NCBI RefSeq assembly: GCF_014217785.1
Contig: NZ_CP048814.1
Coordinates: 1,736,001-1,800,000 of the forward strand
Length of the DNA stretch: 64,000 nt
DNA from: Rhodococcus triatomae
GTDB taxonomy: Bacteria; Actinomycetota; Actinomycetes; Mycobacteriales; Mycobacteriaceae
Direction of reading: 5' to 3'
Shown here: positions 46,032 to 55,605 of the stretch, piece by piece
Layout: every line of letters begins with the position of its first letter
Position numbering within the stretch: position 1 is the first letter of the stretch
Notes under the pieces: generated by a model
Told to the model about the DNA's origin: nothing
Seen by the model: the letters and a program-made list of their open reading frames with translations, nothing else
Databases searched by the model: none
Program-made: the position numbers and the translations under genes

Positions 46032-46069
46032 AGCTCGACAGGTGTTGGTGCATGTCCAGCTGTCGAGCT
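46032..46069 (-). promoter_or_regulatory. Leader hairpin before the ask ribosome-binding site
   Basis: AGCTCGACAG (46032-46041) and CTGTCGAGCT (46060-46069) are a perfect 10-bp inverted repeat with an 18-base loop, ending 15 bases from the start codon. It could be an operator or a translational control element. No known amino-acid riboswitch is recognised. Confidence 0.5.
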
Positions 46070-46114
46070 TACCGACGACGTCCAGTTCGCCCTATGCGAC
46101 GGGTGCCCGGGCCG

Positions 46115-47137
46115 TCAGACGTAGACGAAGTTCGCGACCGCGGCGACGGCCCGCACGGCATCGCAATCTCCGCCGTGAACAGTCACGACCACGTTCGCGC
46201 GGCCGAGATCGCGGGTGAAGGTGTCGACCGCGTCCGGGTCGACAGTGATGTCGATCTCTGGGCCGGTGGGCCGGGACCACTGGCACCGATCTCCCACCCG
46301 GATCGGCTCCGGCTCGGCCCCCGGCTCGGGGTTCCCGGATTTCGGGCCGTTCGCCGGGGCAGCGCGCAGCCCCAGCGCGACGGTCACTTCCTCGGCGACG
46401 CCGGACGCGGCGCGGTCGCCGACGGTTCCGTCGACGGCGATCCGGCATTCGAAGGGCGTCGGAAGGCCGTCCCCTACGTCGAGGACGCGGAGTCCGTCCA
46501 CCACGTCCACGACGGCGCAGGGGTGCTGCGCGCCGGGATCCTCGTAGATATCCCGCTTCGGCAGCCCGGGCCTCATTTCCCGCAGCGCACCCGCGAGGAT
46601 CTCGTCCGCGAGGTCGCAGACGTCCTCCCCGGCCAGGCCGGCGACACGGACGGTCGCGTACTGCGGGTCCGTACCCGGGCGATCCGCCTCGCCGAGGTCG
46701 AGCCGGAACACGCGCTGACATCTGCCGCCGGAAAGATCGGGGCCGTCACCTCGGAACACCTCCACACCGTCCACCTCGGTGCGTCCGGCGTAGGAGGACA
46801 CCCCGAGCAGGGTGGGCTGGAGAGCCAGTTCGACGCGGGTCAGCTCGCCGTCCGGCCGGGAGACGAGTGCAGCGCACACCGACAGCTGGACCGCGGATCC
46901 GTACTGGGCGATCGCCCCGGCCTCGGCGAGCGCCGTCTCCGGGAGCAGGCCGCAGGGATCGGTGGTGCGCAGGATCCGTTCCACCTCGGCACGCCCTGTC
47001 TCGACCGGCGCCCCGCCTGCCTCGGCAGGCGTGCCCGGGACGACGGCCCCACAGCCGGACACCGCCAGCCCCGCCACCGCGAACGTGACCAGTTTCCGTC
47101 CCCACTTCCGACCCCACGTCGGCGTCCGCTCGTCCAT
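46115..47137 (-). CDS. DUF3558-like lipoprotein
   Basis: 340-aa predicted lipoprotein. Lys/Arg then LVTFAVAGLAVSGC form a lipobox. The rest is two DUF3558-like halves with paired cysteines (DPCGLL..CAALVS, RCQRVF..DVCDLA, HPCAVV..FECRIA, RCQWSR..GDCDAV), eight outside the lipobox, probably four disulfides. Exported to the cell envelope; function unknown. The ATG at 47137 begins at MDERTPTW; the longer frame is not convincing. It is divergent from the CocE-type gene. Confidence 0.82.
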   Translation of the reverse strand: MDERTPTWGRKWGRKLVTFAVAGLAVSGCGAVVPGTPAEAGGAPVETGRAEVERILRTTDPCGLLPETALAEAGAIAQYGSAVQLSVCAALVSRPDGELTRVELALQPTLLGVSSYAGRTEVDGVEVFRGDGPDLSGGRCQRVFRLDLGEADRPGTDPQYATVRVAGLAGEDVCDLADEILAGALREMRPGLPKRDIYEDPGAQHPCAVVDVVDGLRVLDVGDGLPTPFECRIAVDGTVGDRAASGVAEEVTVALGLRAAPANGPKSGNPEPGAEPEPIRVGDRCQWSRPTGPEIDITVDPDAVDTFTRDLGRANVVVTVHGGDCDAVRAVAAVANFVYV

Positions 47138-47269
47138 CCCCGCCCCCACTCGACTCCCCCGGTCCCGGACCTGTGCCCTCGGCGTGCGCACGGTATCAAC
47201 CGCTACCCCTGGTCCGAGCAGTGCCCCGGCAGGACCGTCCGCGGCAGGCGGCTGCCTCGGGTGCGCCCG

Positions 47270-47303
47270 TTGTGACGTTTCACCGCAGATTGTGGTGCTT
47301 CAC
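47270..47303. promoter_or_regulatory. Two 20-base-spaced copies of TTGTG-N4-TTCAC
   Basis: TTGTGACGTTTCAC (47270-47283) and TTGTGGTGCTTCAC (47290-47303) share GTG-N6-CAC dyads and lie two helical turns apart in the divergent gap between the lipoprotein gene and the CocE-type gene. The spacing is two bases shorter than a Crp site, so another dimeric regulator is likelier. Confidence 0.55.
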
Positions 47304-47419
47304 AGCACTATTGCCCATCGCTGTGCAGCCGGTTACAGTCCGCTGCTGAAGTGAACCACGACTCGCATCGTGGTCCAACCGATGGGCAGCCCTGCCCATC
47401 ACCGAACCGTGGGGGTCTG

Positions 47420-49438
47420 GTGGCAGTGTCGCGTCGCATCTGGTCGGGACTGGTGGTGTCCGTGCTCGTGCTCGTCGCGGCGACGACGGGAGTGCAGTTC
47501 TCCGCAGCCGCACCCGCGACCGGATGGGCACCGCCCGCGGTGTCGCCACCGGTCTATCCCGACGTGCACATCGACTGGGATGTGCCGATCACGATGAGCG
47601 ACGGCACGGTGCTGAAAGCGAACGTGTACCGGCCGATCGACGAGCACGGCAACGTCGTGACGGAGCCGCTGCCGACCCTGGTCAATCTCACCCCGTACAC
47701 GAAGCTGGTGTCGATGACGGTGGACTCGGCACAGTCGGTACCGGTACTCGCCGACGCGATCGCCGATCTCGCCGGCCGCTTCGATCTCACCGGCACCGGG
47801 ATCTCCGGATTCAGCGATCTGATCAACACCCTCGACGGTGGCGCACTGCGCGGATTCGCCGTGGACCGCAACCTGATTCGCAGCGGATACACCCAGCTCG
47901 TCGTCGACGTACGCGGCACCGGATTCTCGCAGGGCACCTGGCAGGTGTTCCAGGAGCGCGAACAGCAGGACACCCTCGAGGTCCTCGACTGGGCGGCGAG
48001 CCAGCCGTGGTCCGACGGCACGCTCGGCATGAACGGCATGTCCTATTCGGGAATCAACCAGGTCCAGGCCGCCTCGAAGCAACCGGAGGCGTTGAAGGCG
48101 ATCTTCCCGATCGTGCCGGGCGGGGACATCCTGCGTGACGTCGTCGCGCCGGGCGGCGCCGTGGGAATCGGGTTCCTGCCGCTGTGGCTGGCCGGCGTCA
48201 ACGGCCTCAAGCTGATTCCCGACCTCCAGTCCGTCGCGAACGGGACGTTCGACTGGGACTGGCTCGCGAGCCGCGTCGAGAACCCGCTCGTGTTCTTCGA
48301 TCTGCTGTGGGCCGCGCTCACCACGCCGACGGTGGACGCGGTGCCGCCGGAGTTGGCCGCGATGCTCGAGGAAGACAGCTCGCTGCGCCGCGATCTCGAC
48401 GCGGCGCCGGAGAACATCACCACGCCGACATTCGTGATCGGAGGGTGGCACGACCTGTTCGCCAACTCCGAGCCGCGCATCTACGACGCGATTCCGCTAC
48501 CCCCGGGCCAGAAGCAGCTACTGATGGGCGAGTGGTACCACGCCACGATCGGTTCCGGTCTCGGACAACCAGGAGCCCCACCGCGCCTCGACACCCTGCA
48601 GCACGCGTGGTTCGACAAGTGGCTCAAGGGAATCGACAACGGCATCGACGAGTTCGGGCCGGTCACCCTGTTCGAGCACGGCGGGGGCTGGGTGACCGAG
48701 AGCGAGTTCCCCCGGGCCGATGCGACGTACCGTCGCATGTACTTCTCGCCCGCGATCAGCGGCACGGCACAGTCCGTGCACGACGGCTCCCTCACCTCGA
48801 CCGCCCCGGGTGAGACGGCGCGCCTGACCGTGGCCCCGGGCCTGAGCACCCTGTGCTCGCGTGATTCCGGGCAGCAGACGATCGGTGTCACGGCGATCCT
48901 GGATGCGTGCGGCAAGGACTCGCGTATCGCCGAGCTCGGCGGACTGACCTTCACCAGCGCACCGGTCGCGGAGCCGACCCACATCTCCGGCCCGGTCGCC
49001 GTGCGGCTGAACACGGTCCACGACACCACCGACGGCTACTGGACGGCCACCGTCAACGACGTCGCGCCGGACGGAACCTCCCGGGTGATCACCTCGGGAC
49101 AGCTGACGTCGTCGTTGCGGACGCTCGACGAATCCCGCAGTGAGCGTTCGCCGAACGGCGATCTGTCCGCGCCCTTCCACACCCTCACCCTGTCGTCCCG
49201 ACAGCCCGTGGTGCCGGGGCAACCGACGACCCTCGACCTCGCGCTCACCCCGACGGCCGCGGTACTGCAGCCCGGCCACCGACTGCGGGTCGACATCTTC
49301 GCCTCGAACCTGCCGAAGGGCCTGATGTTGCGCCCACTGCTCAACGAATCGGAGCTGCGGCCACAACATCTCGAACTCGCCCCCAACGCTCCGAGCTTCG
49401 TCAACATTCCGGTGGTGGGGAACCCGGACGGGTGGTGA
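47420..49438 (+). CDS. Secreted CocE/NonD-family alpha/beta hydrolase
   Basis: 672 aa. An N-terminal signal peptide (RRIWSGLVVSVLVLVAATTG..SAAA) is followed by an X-Pro-dipeptidyl-peptidase S15-type hydrolase domain with VDVRGTGFSQGTW and nucleophile GMNGMSYSG. The Asp/His are probably near GGWHDLF and GEWYHATIG. The C-terminal jelly-roll (from about 430) ends LRVDIFASNLP. Possible esterase or amidase on the cell surface. The GTG at 47420 follows GGGGG; a second GTG at 47426 and an upstream ATG at 47351 are alternatives. Confidence 0.88.
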   Translation: MAVSRRIWSGLVVSVLVLVAATTGVQFSAAAPATGWAPPAVSPPVYPDVHIDWDVPITMSDGTVLKANVYRPIDEHGNVVTEPLPTLVNLTPYTKLVSMTVDSAQSVPVLADAIADLAGRFDLTGTGISGFSDLINTLDGGALRGFAVDRNLIRSGYTQLVVDVRGTGFSQGTWQVFQEREQQDTLEVLDWAASQPWSDGTLGMNGMSYSGINQVQAASKQPEALKAIFPIVPGGDILRDVVAPGGAVGIGFLPLWLAGVNGLKLIPDLQSVANGTFDWDWLASRVENPLVFFDLLWAALTTPTVDAVPPELAAMLEEDSSLRRDLDAAPENITTPTFVIGGWHDLFANSEPRIYDAIPLPPGQKQLLMGEWYHATIGSGLGQPGAPPRLDTLQHAWFDKWLKGIDNGIDEFGPVTLFEHGGGWVTESEFPRADATYRRMYFSPAISGTAQSVHDGSLTSTAPGETARLTVAPGLSTLCSRDSGQQTIGVTAILDACGKDSRIAELGGLTFTSAPVAEPTHISGPVAVRLNTVHDTTDGYWTATVNDVAPDGTSRVITSGQLTSSLRTLDESRSERSPNGDLSAPFHTLTLSSRQPVVPGQPTTLDLALTPTAAVLQPGHRLRVDIFASNLPKGLMLRPLLNESELRPQHLELAPNAPSFVNIPVVGNPDGW

Positions 49439-49467
49439 CCGCCGCCACGACGCGAGCGCGCCGCAGG

Positions 49468-51153
49468 TCACGGCGACGCGTCGCCGTCGATATCTGCGAG
49501 CGCCTCACGCACGGTCGGGAAGATCGCAGGCGTATCACTGGTCGTGGAACGAAGAAGTATGTCGCGGAACTGCCCCACGTCCCGGGCGATACGGAACTCA
49601 GTCCCGCCGCTCTTCAGCGATTTCCGTAACTGCTCGAGCATCGCCGCGGCGGTGACGTCGACGAACGGGGAGGTCTCGGCGTCGAGGACGACCACCTGCG
49701 TGTGGGTATCGACCATGTCCTCGATCCGCGACTTCACATGGTCGGCATTCGCGAAGAACAGGCCGGCCTCGACCCGGACGACGAGCACCCGAGGATCCGC
49801 CGCGGTCTCCGGGCTGTGCTGTGCGTCGACCCACCGCTCGCCGCTGCGGACCAGCGCCGTCACGTTCGGGCGGGAGGCGCGGTAGAGGAGCAACAGCATC
49901 GACACTCCGATCCCGATCACCAGACCCGGCAACGTGTCGAACAGCAGGACCCCGATCATGGCGGCGATCGCGCCGGCGAAGTCCGCTCTCGCCGCGTGCC
50001 CGTAGATGCTGCCGAGGCGTGACGTCCACACGGCGTACAGCCGGCGCAGCGACGCGAAGTCCACGAGTTCGATCACCGCCGCGATGACCACCGCCGCCAA
50101 CGTGGCCTCGGGGAGCTTCTCGAACAGGCCGGTGAGGAACAGGAGGGTCAGTACCGTGAGAGCGGCAACGACCAACCCGCTGAGCTGCGTCTTCGCCCCC
50201 GCCCCACCGTTGACGGCCGTCTTCGACAGGCTTCCGTTGACGACCATCCCCGAGCACAGCCCGGAACCGAGATTGGCGGCACCGAGGCCGGTGAGTTCCC
50301 GGTTCGGCGAGATCTCGTACCCCTCCTTGGCCGCGTAGGTCTTCGCCGCGCCCAATCCCTCGGCGAACCCGATGAGGAGTACCCCGACCGCCGGGCCGAG
50401 GAGGTCGACGTAGTCGCCGAAGGTGATACCGCTCGGCAGGCCGACCGACGGCAGCCCCGACTCGATGTGGCCCACGATCTCGACGCCCTCGTCGTCCAGG
50501 CCGAAGGCGGTGACCGCGCCGATACCGAGGAGAACGGCCAGCAGCGAACCGGGTACCAGGGGCAACCATCGTTTCACTCCCAGTACGAGGGCGAGGCCGG
50601 AGGCACCCACGGCCAGTGTGCGCCAGTCCGTGCCGCCCAACCCGGTGAGCACACCCCACGACTGCTCGAAGAAGTTGCCCTCGGACTTGTCGATCCCGAA
50701 GAGCTTGGGCACCTGGCCGATGATGATCGTCAGAGCCAGTCCGACGATGAATCCCTTGAGTACCGGCTCCGAGATGAACGAGGCGATGAACCCGAGCCGG
50801 AGAAGACCCGCGAGGAGCCCGGCGATGCCGGTGGCGATCGCCAGCACCGCGGACAACGCCACGTATCGACCGCCGTCCGCACCGGCGAGCGGCGCGATGA
50901 TGGCAGCGGACAGCGCCGCGGTCGCGGACATGGGGCCGACGACCAGGTGCCGCGAACTGCCCGCCGCCGCATACAGAATCAACGCGGGCACCGCCGCGTA
51001 CAGTCCCACCACCGGCGGTACGCCGGCGATGGTCGCGTACGCCAGCGCCTCCGGCACCAGCACAGCCCACACCGTCAGGCCCGCGACGATGTCCGGCCTG
51101 ATCCATCCGGGCCGATACCCGTGCAGCGACGTGAAGACCGGCACTCTCGTCAT
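49468..51153 (-). CDS. SulP/SLC26-type anion transporter with STAS domain
   Basis: 561-aa transporter. The N-terminal YRPGWIRPDIVAGLTVWAVLVPEALAYATIAG and PVVGLYAAVPALILYAAAGSSRHLVVGP are classic SulP. About 12-14 membrane helices run to about 410, then a STAS domain with VVVLDAETSPFVDVTAAAMLEQL. The substrate may be sulfate, bicarbonate or a dicarboxylate. No sulfate-assimilation genes are adjacent, so the substrate stays open. Confidence 0.92.
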   Translation of the reverse strand: MTRVPVFTSLHGYRPGWIRPDIVAGLTVWAVLVPEALAYATIAGVPPVVGLYAAVPALILYAAAGSSRHLVVGPMSATAALSAAIIAPLAGADGGRYVALSAVLAIATGIAGLLAGLLRLGFIASFISEPVLKGFIVGLALTIIIGQVPKLFGIDKSEGNFFEQSWGVLTGLGGTDWRTLAVGASGLALVLGVKRWLPLVPGSLLAVLLGIGAVTAFGLDDEGVEIVGHIESGLPSVGLPSGITFGDYVDLLGPAVGVLLIGFAEGLGAAKTYAAKEGYEISPNRELTGLGAANLGSGLCSGMVVNGSLSKTAVNGGAGAKTQLSGLVVAALTVLTLLFLTGLFEKLPEATLAAVVIAAVIELVDFASLRRLYAVWTSRLGSIYGHAARADFAGAIAAMIGVLLFDTLPGLVIGIGVSMLLLLYRASRPNVTALVRSGERWVDAQHSPETAADPRVLVVRVEAGLFFANADHVKSRIEDMVDTHTQVVVLDAETSPFVDVTAAAMLEQLRKSLKSGGTEFRIARDVGQFRDILLRSTTSDTPAIFPTVREALADIDGDASP

Positions 51154-51174
51154 TTCCCCGCTCCCGAAGTGGTG

Positions 51175-51579
51175 TTACCTATCGGTGTCCCACGTCGTGA
51201 CCGCCCAGATCACGACGATGTCGAGCGCGATGATCAGGATCGCCCACAGCGGGTAGTAGGGCAGCCACAGGAAGTTCGCGATGATCGACAGCGAGGCGAG
51301 AACGATCGCCACCACACGGGCCCACGTCGCCCCGATCGCGAGGCCGATCGCGCTGACCACGAGGACGACACCGAGCACGATGTGAATCCAGCCCCAGGTG
51401 GTCACGTTCAGCTTGTAGACGTACTCGATCCCGACGACGAAGACGTCGTCCTTCGCCACGGCGGCGATGCCCTGGAAGAACGAGAGGACGCCGACGACGA
51501 GCAGTAGGATGGCGGCACCGATGGAGGCGCCTGCGGCGAACCCCTGTTTGACGGTGCCGCCCTGAGAAGCGTTCGACAT
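51175..51579 (-). CDS. DUF7144-type four-helix membrane protein, paralogue
   Basis: 134 aa. FQGIAAVAKDDVFVV, TTWGWIHIVLGVVLVVSAIG and IGATWARVVAIVLAS match the protein at 42254-42676 block for block. The ATG at 51579 has AAAGGG upstream. It precedes the SulP gene by 21 bases on the same strand, so the two are probably co-transcribed. Function unknown. Confidence 0.82.
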   Translation of the reverse strand: MSNASQGGTVKQGFAAGASIGAAILLLVVGVLSFFQGIAAVAKDDVFVVGIEYVYKLNVTTWGWIHIVLGVVLVVSAIGLAIGATWARVVAIVLASLSIIANFLWLPYYPLWAILIIALDIVVIWAVTTWDTDR

Positions 51580-51649
51580 GTTGCGCACCCTTTCCGGAGA
51601 CGACTGGTCCCCAGATCCTCCGGCCGTCCGGGCGCCGTGTCGTCATCCG

Positions 51650-51673
51650 TCGCGGGTGAGATCGCGGGTGAGA
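51650..51673. repeat. 12-base tandem duplication upstream of the DUF7144 gene
   Basis: TCGCGGGTGAGA occurs twice end to end in the gap between the TetR gene and the DUF7144 gene. Probably a slippage duplication. Confidence 0.8.
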
Positions 51674-51724
51674 TACGGCCCGTGCGCTCCACGTACAGGT
51701 GAGTACGCCGGACCGGGCGGAAGG

Positions 51725-52387
51725 TCAGGGCGTGGGGGCGTCGGCGGGAATACCCGCGACCAGCGCCATCGCCGCGTTCGCGTACCCGGACAGCCGTTCG
51801 TCGGTGAACGATTCCGGGTCTCCGACGGCCAGCCGGCCCAGCATCTCGGCGAACGTGAGCATCGTGTGGGCGACGAGGACGGGATCGAGCCCGGCGAGCC
51901 TCGGCTCGAGCAACGCCCCCATCCGCGCGAGTGCCTCGGCCTGCGCGAGAATCGCACCCCGCGACGTTCGCAGCCCTTCCCGATACTCGCCGGGCGCACT
52001 GTCCGGGACCATGAGGATCAGGCGCCACCGGGTGGGGTTGTCGAGGACCACCTTGACGAACGCGGAGACGGTGGCCGTGTAACTCGCAGCCGGTCCGATC
52101 GCGCTCAGGTCCGTGGGCATGGTGGCGCGGACCTGCTCGATACCGCGCTCACGCTCGCGATCGAGCAGCGCGGCGACCAGTTCCGCCCGGCTACCGAAGA
52201 CGGTGTACAGAACGGGTTTGCCCACTCCGGCGCGCTGCGCGACGGCTTCCATGCTCAACTCGTGCAGCTCGGAGTCCCGGAGCAACTCGAATGCCGCATC
52301 GAGGAGTTGCGCACGGCGTTCCGCGGGGGGCAGACGCGGCGCGTACTTGCGTTTCGGTCGGTCGATGCGCGTGGCTTCGCGGGGCAC
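51725..52387 (-). CDS. TetR-family regulator
   Basis: 220 aa. RRAQLLDAAFELLRDSELHELSMEAVAQRAGVGKPVLYTVFGSRAELVAALL is the DNA-binding domain, with a basic N-terminal arm (RPKRKYAPR). The GTG at 52387 has GGAGG about ten bases upstream. It is divergent from the MpaB-type oxygenase and is the likely controller of that gene and the acyl-CoA-dehydrogenase-like gene. Confidence 0.88.
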   Translation of the reverse strand: MPREATRIDRPKRKYAPRLPPAERRAQLLDAAFELLRDSELHELSMEAVAQRAGVGKPVLYTVFGSRAELVAALLDRERERGIEQVRATMPTDLSAIGPAASYTATVSAFVKVVLDNPTRWRLILMVPDSAPGEYREGLRTSRGAILAQAEALARMGALLEPRLAGLDPVLVAHTMLTFAEMLGRLAVGDPESFTDERLSGYANAAMALVAGIPADAPTP

Positions 52388-52553
52388 CGTGGAATCACCT
52401 CCAGCTCTGTCGGCCCAGCGTACCCGCTCGCGGAGGCTCGGAGGGGCCCCGTGTCCGCAATTCCTACGCATCCGTTGTATTGAACTGGAGCAATTGCTAC
52501 GGTTGCGTTCTATTCGCCGCCGGACCGGCGGCGGCCGGGGAAGGAGCCACGCG

Positions 52554-53501
52554 ATGAAGCTCGATATCGACACACTGCGCCGCGACGACTACGGGTTCTT
52601 CGGCCCGGGCTCGCCGAGTTGGAAGGTCTGGGCGTCGCCGACGGCACTCATCGGATTTCAGCGCGCCGTCGTCCTGGAGCACTTCGACCCTGCCCTCGCG
52701 GCGTCCGTGGCCGACATGCGCGGCATCTACGCCGATCCGGCGGGACGGCTGGACCGTACGTTGGCGTACTTCCTCGCGGTCGCCGTCGGCGACGGGCGCA
52801 CCGCGGTGGGTCTGTCCGAGCACCTGATGAGCGTCCACGCACAGTCCACCGGGATCGAGCCGGTCACCGGCAAGCGCTACAGCGCGAACAATCCCGAGTC
52901 CCAGCTCTGGATCCACGTCACCGGATGGCACTCGGTACTCAAGTGCTACGAGATGTACGGGCCCGGGCCACTGTCCGCCGACGCGGAGGCCCGATTCTGG
53001 CGCGAGTGCGTCGCCGCCGCGGAACTGCAGACCTGCAGACCCTCCGACGTGCCGACGTCGCGAGCGGAGGTGCGCGACTACTTCGCCGCCGTACGCCCCC
53101 GGTTGTGCACCACCGAACGTGCACTCGAGGCCATGCACTATCTGTTGCGCACGCCCCGGGGAGCCGGCCCGACGTACATGGCGCTCAGCCGGGTCACGGC
53201 GCCCGCCACCATTGCCACCCTGCCGGGGTGGATGCGGCAACTCGGCGGCTTCGACCAGAGTGCACTGACCGACCGGGCCATCGTCCCGGTCACCCGCGCG
53301 ATCCACCGCACCCTCGCGGCTCGGAACGGACGCCTGCTCGTCGCCGGCGGCGGCCGGGTAGCACCGATGACGGTGCGCATCTTCGACCGGCACAACAGGG
53401 CCGGGGAACCGGCCTCTCCACACACCGTGACACCGGCGGGAGCGATGCGTCGTCACGGCTCACGTCGCGCCCGCACGGCCACCACCACTGCTGCCTCGTA
53501 G
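52554..53501 (+). CDS. MpaB/DUF2236-family oxygenase
   Basis: 315-aa protein of the ER-bound oxygenase MpaB / rubber oxygenase (Lcp) catalytic domain family, heme proteins that cleave or oxidise hydrophobic substrates. FFGPGSPSWKVWASPTALIGFQRAVVLEHFDP, SVHAQSTGIEPVTGKRYSANNPESQLWIHVTGWHSVL and the late RIFDRHNRAG fit the family. AAGGAG precedes the ATG. It lies 45 bases before an acyl-CoA-dehydrogenase-like gene, probably one operon. Natural substrate unknown. Confidence 0.85.
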   Translation: MKLDIDTLRRDDYGFFGPGSPSWKVWASPTALIGFQRAVVLEHFDPALAASVADMRGIYADPAGRLDRTLAYFLAVAVGDGRTAVGLSEHLMSVHAQSTGIEPVTGKRYSANNPESQLWIHVTGWHSVLKCYEMYGPGPLSADAEARFWRECVAAAELQTCRPSDVPTSRAEVRDYFAAVRPRLCTTERALEAMHYLLRTPRGAGPTYMALSRVTAPATIATLPGWMRQLGGFDQSALTDRAIVPVTRAIHRTLAARNGRLLVAGGGRVAPMTVRIFDRHNRAGEPASPHTVTPAGAMRRHGSRRARTATTTAAS

Positions 53502-53546
53502 CTCCCCTGCCCCGACACTCCCCGCACCGGAAGGCGGCGCCAGACC

Positions 53547-55478
53547 GTGACCACCACATTTCCTCGCTCGGACGAGCTCTTCAACCCGAAGACGGCGGAC
53601 TTCTCCCGATTCGATCCCTGCACCAGGGACAAGTTCCTACTGACCGTCGAGTTCTTCGAAAGCCGCGGAAAGGCCTGGCTCAACCAGCAGAACCGCGACC
53701 GGGTCTGGTATGCGGAGTTTCTCGAGTTCGTCTCGCGTGAGCGGATCTTCGCCACATTCCTGACCCCGGCATCCGAAGCGAACGGCGATCCGGACAAGCG
53801 TTGGGACACGTCGCGGAACGCGATGTACAGCCAGCTCCTCGGCTTCTACGGGATGCAGTACTGGTATGTCTGGCAGGTCACCATCCTGGGCCTGGGGCCG
53901 ATCTGGCAGTCCCGCAACGCCGCTGCCCGCACGCGTGCCGCGGAACTTCTCGAATCGGGCGAGATCTTCGCCTTCGGCCTGTCGGAGCAGGCGCACGGGG
54001 CAGACGTCTACTCCACCGACATGGTGCTCGATCCTCGTGCGGACGGAACATTCGTCGCCACCGGCGAGAAGTACTACATCGGCAACGGCAATCTGGCCGC
54101 GATGGTGTCCGTCTTCGGTCGCCGCTCGGACAAGCCGATCATCGACAGTGCCGACATCGAGCGATACCGGCCGGAGGAGGACTTCGAGGGATATCTCTTC
54201 TTCGCCGCCGACAGCAGGCATCCGGCGTATCGGCTCCGAAAGAACGTGGTCGACGGCCAGATGTACGTGGCCGCTTTCGAACTCGACGACTACCCGGTGT
54301 CCGACGAGGACATTCTGCACGAAGGCAAGGACGCCTTCCACGCCGCGATCAACACTGTCAACATCGGCAAGTTCAACCTCGGCTTCGGCGCGATCGGGGC
54401 GTGCGAACACGCGATGTTCGAGGCCCTCACCCATGCCGACAACCGGATCCTGTTCGGACAACGGGTGACCGAGTTTCCCCAGATCCGTCGCATGAGCGCC
54501 GAGGCATACGTACGACTGGTGGGGATGAAGCTCTACAGCGAACGGGCCGTCGACTACATGCGTTCGGCCGGTCCGGATGATCGAAGGTACCTGCTGTTCA
54601 ACGCGATCGAGAAGATGAACGTCACCCGCGAGGGCGAGAAGGTCGTGACCCTGCTCGCCGACACGATTGCCGCGCGGGCCTTCGAATCCGACATGTACTT
54701 CCCCATGGCCCTCATGGGTGTCACCGGACTCCCCCGGCTCGAGGGCACCGTTCACGTCAACATGGCGCTGTCACTGAAGTTCATGCAGAACTACATGTTC
54801 GGTGCGAGCGACGTGGGTCTCGCCGCTCTCCGAGCGTTGCCGATCGGACGCGCACCTCGCACCGCAGTCCGCGTCCTGTCCGCCGGCCTCCGCGGTCTCG
54901 GGGGCGCGGTGGCCGACAGTCCGGTCGCGTCCCGCATCCCCGCATTGCGCGAGGCGACCCGGGCATTGCCGGCCGTTACCACCAGGCGCGACGCGGTCGA
55001 CGACACCTTCCTGTTCGCGCAGGGTCCGAGCAGGGGGCTCGGGAAGATCCGGTTCGCGCCCTGGCGACCGATCTTCGACAAGTTCGCCGACATCCCGAAC
55101 GTCGCGGTGTTCGCGGGGCAGGTTCGTGCCTTCCAGACCCTGCTCGTGGCCGCCGAGCCGACCACCGAGCAGCAGTCGGACGTCGACTTCCTGTTCGGTC
55201 TCGGCGAGTTGTTCAGCCTCGTCCCCTATGCCCAGTTGATCCTCGAACAGGCCGAGATCGAAGGAGCCCGTACCGACGTCCTGGACCACCTCTTCGAGGT
55301 GCTCGTCACCGACTTCTCGACGCACGCGACCCGGCTCCACTGCAGCGCGGCGGCCACGGACTCACAGAAGACCCGGGCACTCGACCTGGTGCGCCGACCC
55401 GTGCCGGACCCGGAACGGGCGGATCGGATCGTCCGGTCGGCGCGGGCACTCGCAGGCTCGTACGCGATGCGGCCCTGA
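53547..55478 (+). CDS. Long acyl-CoA-dehydrogenase-like flavoprotein
   Basis: 643 aa, against about 380-400 for ordinary acyl-CoA dehydrogenases. The core is recognisable: FAFGLSEQAHGADVYSTDMV (flavin-binding TEP-type motif) and FVATGEKYYIGNGNLAAMVSVFGRR, then the helical C-domain with GKFNLGFGAIGACEHAMFEAL. The last about 190 residues are an extra helical domain. The usual catalytic Glu cannot be assigned with confidence. It starts with GTG at 53547. Context with the MpaB oxygenase suggests a two-step oxidation of a lipophilic compound. Confidence 0.8.
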   Translation: MTTTFPRSDELFNPKTADFSRFDPCTRDKFLLTVEFFESRGKAWLNQQNRDRVWYAEFLEFVSRERIFATFLTPASEANGDPDKRWDTSRNAMYSQLLGFYGMQYWYVWQVTILGLGPIWQSRNAAARTRAAELLESGEIFAFGLSEQAHGADVYSTDMVLDPRADGTFVATGEKYYIGNGNLAAMVSVFGRRSDKPIIDSADIERYRPEEDFEGYLFFAADSRHPAYRLRKNVVDGQMYVAAFELDDYPVSDEDILHEGKDAFHAAINTVNIGKFNLGFGAIGACEHAMFEALTHADNRILFGQRVTEFPQIRRMSAEAYVRLVGMKLYSERAVDYMRSAGPDDRRYLLFNAIEKMNVTREGEKVVTLLADTIAARAFESDMYFPMALMGVTGLPRLEGTVHVNMALSLKFMQNYMFGASDVGLAALRALPIGRAPRTAVRVLSAGLRGLGGAVADSPVASRIPALREATRALPAVTTRRDAVDDTFLFAQGPSRGLGKIRFAPWRPIFDKFADIPNVAVFAGQVRAFQTLLVAAEPTTEQQSDVDFLFGLGELFSLVPYAQLILEQAEIEGARTDVLDHLFEVLVTDFSTHATRLHCSAAATDSQKTRALDLVRRPVPDPERADRIVRSARALAGSYAMRP

Positions 55479-55605
55479 TCAGCCGCCACCACGCGGTCGT
55501 CGCACGTGCCCCGTACCCGCGGCGACGGTCACCTCCGATTCCCGCCCCCAGACCATGCGTTCGGTTCTAGGCTCGCGTTCAGGACCGTGTTCACGGCCTA
55601 CTGTG

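Noticed and set aside
46032..46069. Lysine riboswitch before ask
   Set aside because: A single 10-bp hairpin lacks the five-helix lysine aptamer.
47270..47303. Crp sites upstream of the CocE-type gene
   Set aside because: GTG and CAC are separated by six bases, not eight, in both copies.
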